7,267 nt of DNA from Nanobdellati archaeon. Lineage in GTDB: Archaea; B1Sed10-29; WALL01; WAMD01. This document shows positions 3,985-7,267 of the stretch, piece by piece. A program made the translations under genes and the position numbers. Under the pieces are notes generated by a model. That model saw only the letters and a program-made list of their open reading frames with translations. It was not told the DNA's origin and ran no database searches. The DNA is taken from NCBI GenBank assembly GCA_015522495.1, contig WAMD01000020.1:1-7267 (forward strand), written 5' to 3'. Every line of letters begins with the position of its first letter. Positions within the stretch are counted from its first letter, which is position 1.

Positions 3985-4275
3985 TTACCTTTTCATCAAC
4001 AACCACAGCAGTACAAGCACAAGTATGACCATTGTCAAGGTTATCCATGGATGCCCTTTGTGTCTTCTAGCAGGAGCTGGTACTCCTCCGCCTCCTCCCC
4101 TTGGGGCACCTCCACCCCTTGCTGATAACTGTTGGGCTACTGCATTTACTATTTCGTAAGCGTCGTTCTGGGGGACACCTGCCTGTACAAGTTCCCCAGC
4201 TACTTCATTCGGACTCTTCCCAGCCATCAGCTCTTGGGCAATCATCTGTATTATTTGTTCTTCCTCACTTGGCAT
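3985..4275 (-). CDS. Tail-anchored small protein with helical domain and Gly-rich linker
   Basis: A 96-residue protein in three parts: a helical domain (4-50, EEEQIIQMIAQEL...SPNEVAGELVQAGVP...AYEIVNAVAQQL), a flexible Gly/Pro/Arg linker (51-77), and one C-terminal membrane helix (78-94) followed by MKR. The domain would face the cytoplasm with the protein anchored by its tail. It aligns without gaps over about 40 residues with the domain of the gene just upstream, so the two are probably old paralogues. The ATG is supported by AGGTGA, which lies in the last codons of the upstream gene, four bases before the start; the genes are four bases apart and surely one operon. No named family is recognised. 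The two-helix pattern resembles UBA/CUE-like or SHOCT-like protein-binding modules. Confidence 0.8.
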   Translation of the reverse strand: MPSEEEQIIQMIAQELMAGKSPNEVAGELVQAGVPQNDAYEIVNAVAQQLSARGGGAPRGGGGGVPAPARRHKGHPWITLTMVILVLVLLWLLMKR

Positions 4276-4279
4276 TAAA

Positions 4280-4678
4280 TCACCTTGCTAAATAACCTAG
4301 TACTGCAATGATAGCAATAGCAATTAAAATTAACACAGTTATTATTGTTATACATGGTGTCGAGTTGCAAGTACTATTTTCTTTTATCAACATAGGGGTA
4401 TACACTGTTTTTGCTTCATGTATAAGTTTTCTGGCCTCGCTCTTTGGGACGTTAGACTCTTCGAATACTTCCATTATCTTACTTTCAGGTATCCCTATAT
4501 GCAACAAATGCGCGATCTCCTTGATGAGCTTTTCTTCTGTGATTTCATCCAGTTCTTCCTTTTTCTTTCCTTTAACAGGTTTTTTCTTAGTAACTTTCTT
4601 CTTTGTTTTCTTCTTAGTGGCTTTCTTAGTTGGCTTCCTTTTGGTTGCTTTACTACCCTTTACAGTTTTTTTCGCCAT
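4280..4678 (-). CDS. Tail-anchored protein with lysine-rich histone-H1-like N-terminus
   Basis: A 132-residue protein. Residues 1-41 are almost entirely K, T, P and V (KKxTKKK-type runs), like the tails of histone H1 or ribosomal proteins. Residues 46-92 form a helical domain (EEKLIKEIAHLL...VPKSEARKLIHEA) related to that of the next gene. Residues 109-129 form a membrane helix (ITIITVLILIAIAIIAVLGYL), preceded by two cysteines (C104, C109). This predicts a tail-anchored protein whose basic tail could bind DNA, RNA or ribosomes at the membrane; that is inference. The ATG at 4676-4678 has no ribosome binding site, and a TTTAAATA box lies 22-30 bases upstream, so the mRNA is leaderless with its own promoter just after rtcB. 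Compositionally biased tails evolve fast, so only the domain is useful for homology. Confidence 0.82.
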   Translation of the reverse strand: MAKKTVKGSKATKRKPTKKATKKKTKKKVTKKKPVKGKKKEELDEITEEKLIKEIAHLLHIGIPESKIMEVFEESNVPKSEARKLIHEAKTVYTPMLIKENSTCNSTPCITIITVLILIAIAIIAVLGYLAR

Positions 4679-4699
4679 ATATGAAAAAAGAAGAATAGC

Positions 4700-4710
4700 T
4701 ATTTAAACCT
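4700..4710 (-). promoter_or_regulatory. TATA box of the tail-anchored gene pair
   Basis: GGTTTAAATAG on the minus strand lies 22-32 bases before the ATG at 4678. It is directly downstream of the rtcB stop, so this operon has its own promoter. Confidence 0.6.
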
Positions 4711-4716
4711 TCCCCC

Positions 4717-6159
4717 TCAACCTTTAACAACACCGACTGGACTCACTCTCACAATTTTCTTGCTTATCCCCGCTAGATGTACGCTCTCCACTACAAGATC
4801 AACATTTTTATAAGCTCCTGGTGCTTCTTCTGCTAACACCTTTGAGTGAGTAGCTTTAGCTATTATCCCCTTTTCTTTCAGAGATTCTTTCACCTTTTCC
4901 CCCCAGAACTCCTTTATGGCTTTATGCCTTGACATCTGCCTTCCCGCACCGTGGCAGCTCGATCCAAATGATAACTCTTCAGCCTTTCTTGTCCCAGCAA
5001 GTATATACGAGCTGGTTCCCATTGAGCCAGCAATCAACACAGGCTGACCGACCTCCCTATATGCTTTAGGTACAAGTGGATTCCCTGGTCCCAGAGCCCT
5101 AGTTGCCCCTTTCCTATGGACCCACAGTTTTCTCTTTTCTCCTTCCACATTATACTCCTCAAGCTTTAGTATATTGTGACAGACTTGATACAAGGTTTTC
5201 ATACCAAGTTCTTCCCAGTCTCTGCCAAACACGTCCTGGAAGGCTTCTCTTGTCCAACTAGCCATTAATGCCCTATTTGCAAATCCAAAGTTGGCAGCTG
5301 CTTTCATTGCAGCTAGATAATCCTGGGCTTCCTGGGTCTGCGCTGGAGCGTATACTAGCTGCGAGTCAGGTGTTGAAAGCCCATGGCCCTTCATATACCT
5401 GTTCATCACTTGCATATAATCTGTTGCCACTTGGTGTCCTAACCCTCTAGATCCAGAGTGTATCATGACGGTCACCTGCCCATGTTCTAGGCCGAACGCG
5501 TTTGCAGTTTCATCGTCAAATACATCTTCTACTACTTGTACCTCAAGGAAGTGGTTCCCAGCCCCCAGTGTGCCTAGCTCTGGTTTACCCCTTTTCTTTG
5601 CCTTGTCACTCACCTTCGTTGCATCTGCCCCTTCTAACTTTCCTTCCTCTTCCATATGCTCCTTGTCTTCTTCTGTTAGCCAGCCTTTCTCAACCAGCCA
5701 GTCAACACCATTTTCTAGGACTAGGTCTAGTTCGTCATCTGTGAGCTTTAGCTTTGAATGGGAGCCGACGCCAGCAGGTATCTTCTTGAAAAGTGCGTTT
5801 ACCAAGTCATCTAGTTTTGGCTTTACATCGTCTAGTGTCAAGCCGGTGGTTAGAGCATATATACCACAGTTGATATCGAATCCGACCGCTCCAACTGATA
5901 TAATGCCGTTTTCGTGGTCATAAGCACCTACACCTCCAATAGGAACTCCATAGCCTATGTGTATGTCTGGCATAGCCACAGCACCAACTACTCCAGGGAG
6001 CATTGCTAGGTTTGTCAGCTGCTGTATTGATTCGTCTTCTATTGTATTGACTATACTCTCGTTACCGAACAAGTAGGTATCCACCAACATTCCTTCTCTA
6101 GATTGCTTTGGTATCTTCCATCTTGCTTCCCCGTCTTTCTGCAATTTTTCTTTCCACAT
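4717..6159 (-). CDS. rtcB: RtcB tRNA-splicing RNA ligase
   Basis: GTP- and manganese-dependent ligase that joins 2',3'-cyclic phosphate and 5'-hydroxyl RNA ends, as in tRNA exon joining after intron removal. Numbered from residue 1 of the ATG start, the family's active site is complete: D95 and C98 in GFDINCG, N202-H203 in LGAGNHFLEV, H234 in IHSGSRGLGHQ, H328 in YQVCHNI, HRKGATRA near 348-355, and H403 in SCHGAGR with the covalent GMP histidine. The C-terminus ends VGVVKG, as usual. The 480-residue length is normal and there is no intein. ATG at 6157-6159 is preferred because AGGTGG lies five bases upstream. A GTG at 6166-6168 is part of that site and would add three residues. Archease is encoded just upstream, separated by one broken gene. 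Confidence 0.98.
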   Translation of the reverse strand: MWKEKLQKDGEARWKIPKQSREGMLVDTYLFGNESIVNTIEDESIQQLTNLAMLPGVVGAVAMPDIHIGYGVPIGGVGAYDHENGIISVGAVGFDINCGIYALTTGLTLDDVKPKLDDLVNALFKKIPAGVGSHSKLKLTDDELDLVLENGVDWLVEKGWLTEEDKEHMEEEGKLEGADATKVSDKAKKRGKPELGTLGAGNHFLEVQVVEDVFDDETANAFGLEHGQVTVMIHSGSRGLGHQVATDYMQVMNRYMKGHGLSTPDSQLVYAPAQTQEAQDYLAAMKAAANFGFANRALMASWTREAFQDVFGRDWEELGMKTLYQVCHNILKLEEYNVEGEKRKLWVHRKGATRALGPGNPLVPKAYREVGQPVLIAGSMGTSSYILAGTRKAEELSFGSSCHGAGRQMSRHKAIKEFWGEKVKESLKEKGIIAKATHSKVLAEEAPGAYKNVDLVVESVHLAGISKKIVRVSPVGVVKG

Positions 6160-6164
6160 TTCAA

Positions 6165-6170
6165 CCACCT
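6165..6170 (-). promoter_or_regulatory. Ribosome binding site that sets the rtcB start
   Basis: AGGTGG on the minus strand lies five bases before the ATG at 6159. It contains the GTG triplet that an automatic caller would choose as the start. Confidence 0.7.
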
Positions 6171-6250
6171 AGAACCTAGCTAGGGGTGCACATAGGCTAT
6201 CCCAGTATATTTTCATTGCTAAGGTTTTAATGCTTTTTCCCACTGTGGTT

Positions 6251-6894
6251 TCAATTGGCCAATACTTTAAGCCGATTCACTTCACTTTCTATTGCATTAA
6301 CGTCTTCCTTGGATAGATAGCGCATTGCGTCTCTCTTGTTCCCCCTCTTCAATGCATTATATGCGTTTACTACCCTTTCAACAAGCTCTGGGTTTTTGGA
6401 CATGTGTTTTAAGACATCCGCATTTATTCCAACATCAAAACATTTTGCTATAAAGTGTGGGGTGAACACCTTTTCAGCATCATCAGGGTGTATGTATATG
6501 GCATAGCTCCCTTTAGACCACCTACCCACTGAAGTATTAATTATCTCAACGAGCTTTGACCTAGATGTGTTCCTCGACTGATATTTCCTATTTATCTTAT
6601 TTAATATCTTAGCGAGAGCAGGGTGGACAGACTCATGATACCCCCCTCTCTTTTTTAGTAATTTACTAATCTGGTAAGGTACGTAAGGTAGCAGGTCTCT
6701 GAGCCATGCGACTAATGTAGGTTTTTATTACCCAGATTTATTCTTGCCTCTGGTATATCATCGTGATCTAGATAAGCTATCCCATCGGACTTAGCTAGTG
6801 CCTTTCTAAACTCAAGCTCGTTGTCTAGCTTTTCAAGGGACTCTCTTACCCTTCCATTGCTTCTGGCAGGTATGTGGTCTTTGATTACGCCCAC
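6251..6894 (-). pseudogene. Unrecognised gene split by a -1 frameshift
   Basis: Two open frames belong to one gene. The first runs from a GTG at 6892-6894 (AGGTGA site four bases upstream; a TTG at 6927 is also possible) to ...ARINLGNK and then stops three codons later. The second is open from just after that point (KPTLVAWLRDLLPYV...) to the stop at 6251, with about 66 codons before its first start codon (GTG, 6529). The break is at a run of five A (minus strand; T at 6722-6726). One more A would join them into about 214 residues. The joined protein is helical and basic, with a conserved-looking RSKLVEIINTSVGRWSKGSY stretch. It has no membrane helix, and I do not recognise the family. It lies between archease and rtcB. 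It may be a sequencing or assembly error, a decayed gene, or programmed slippage. Confidence 0.65.
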
Positions 6895-6947
6895 TTGCTC
6901 ACCTTTTGTTCTTCTTATGTAGTCCAACTTTTATTTTTTACACTTCT

Positions 6948-7267
6948 CTACATATCAACTACTACCCTGGCTTCCCAGCCAGCATCGGTCTTCCTTACAT
7001 AAAAGTTGTGTAGGGTAACTGCTTTAACATAGGCCTGGACCAAGCTAGGATCCCCTTTCTGGACTTGGCACCTAGCCCTGGCTACAAACCCACTACCCGC
7101 TTTCTTTACATGGACTCTAAAGTCCTTAAAGAAAACATTCTCAATGTCTTGCTGGGATAGTATTTCAGTCAGCCAGTTATACACCAACTCTTCCTCGTTA
7201 CTACCACTAACTTCAAGTTCAATTTCACGGTTGGGATTTAGTTTTTTTATGCTATACATTAGACCAA
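6948..7267 (-). CDS. Archease, C-terminal part, cut by the right edge
   Basis: Archease activates RtcB by promoting its guanylylation and multiple turnover. About 106 residues are visible out of a usual 140 or so. The frame remains open to the window edge (Gly-Leu precede the first ATG at 7257-7259), so that ATG is internal and the HTAD-type N-terminal metal site lies outside. Visible family features are the ELEVSG strand, EEELVYNWLTEILSQQD (24-40 from that ATG), the central KAVTLHNFYVR and the C-terminal GWEARVVVDM, whose aspartate is the expected metal ligand. It stops with TAG at 6948-6950. It lies upstream of rtcB on the same strand, as is common in archaea, and would form an operon with it and the frameshifted gene. 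Confidence 0.93.
   Translation of the reverse strand, partial: GLMYSIKKLNPNREIELEVSGSNEEELVYNWLTEILSQQDIENVFFKDFRVHVKKAGSGFVARARCQVQKGDPSLVQAYVKAVTLHNFYVRKTDAGWEARVVVDM

Noticed and set aside
4308..4706. Plus-strand frames opposite the lysine-rich tail-anchored gene
   Set aside because: They are antisense shadows. The Phe/Leu-rich products are the complement of lysine codons, and there is no ribosome binding site.
5465..5923. Serine-rich 152-codon plus-strand frame
   Set aside because: It is wholly antisense to rtcB, of low complexity and without homology-like motifs.
4717..6159. Intein in RtcB
   Set aside because: Several archaeal RtcB proteins carry one, but this sequence is continuous across all active-site motifs with normal length.

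Overview
The window looks like archaeal chromosomal DNA. Two of the three tRNA genes carry introns in the anticodon loop, and one of these has a textbook bulge-helix-bulge splice motif. Promoters are TATA boxes of the TTTAAA type placed 22-34 bases upstream of leaderless genes or tRNAs. Internal operon genes carry GGTGA/AGGTGG ribosome binding sites 4-5 bases before the start. The gene content (RtcB RNA ligase with archease, DUF116, PadR, a RelE-type toxin pair, small tail-anchored membrane proteins) also fits an archaeon, possibly a DPANN or euryarchaeal lineage, but the sequence alone does not settle the phylum.

Layout. Nearly everything is on the minus strand. Left end (1-1526): the start of a membrane or secreted protein runs off the left edge. 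It is preceded by a structured RNA-like element, then a tRNA-Pro(CGG) with a 139-base intron containing a 39-bp direct repeat, then an HDAC-fold amidohydrolase whose stop codon lies inside the tRNA, then a small PH-like-family protein. Middle (1527-3046): a 70-base inverted-repeat element, a plus-strand RelB/RelE-like toxin-antitoxin pair, a 12-bp inverted repeat, an intron-containing tRNA-Met(CAT), a PadR regulator with palindromic sites at its promoter, and two tiny divergent reading frames, one with a strong ribosome binding site. Right part (3047-7267): a membrane DUF116 protein, a second copy of the structured element, tRNA-Thr(GGT), two adjacent tail-anchored proteins that look like divergent paralogues, RtcB, an unrecognised gene broken by a -1 frameshift, and the C-terminal part of archease, which runs off the right edge.

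How the genes fit together. RtcB and archease form the RNA ligase system that joins tRNA exons after splicing-endonuclease cleavage in archaea. The window also contains two intron-bearing tRNAs that would be substrates. The most unusual signal is the pair of structured elements. Both lie immediately 3' of a tRNA, with the conserved core at almost the same distance from it, and both lie just upstream of a gene starting with a membrane segment. They share a 39-base core at 36/39 identity and a stem with one compensatory base-pair change. This is a candidate undescribed tRNA-linked RNA or leader element.
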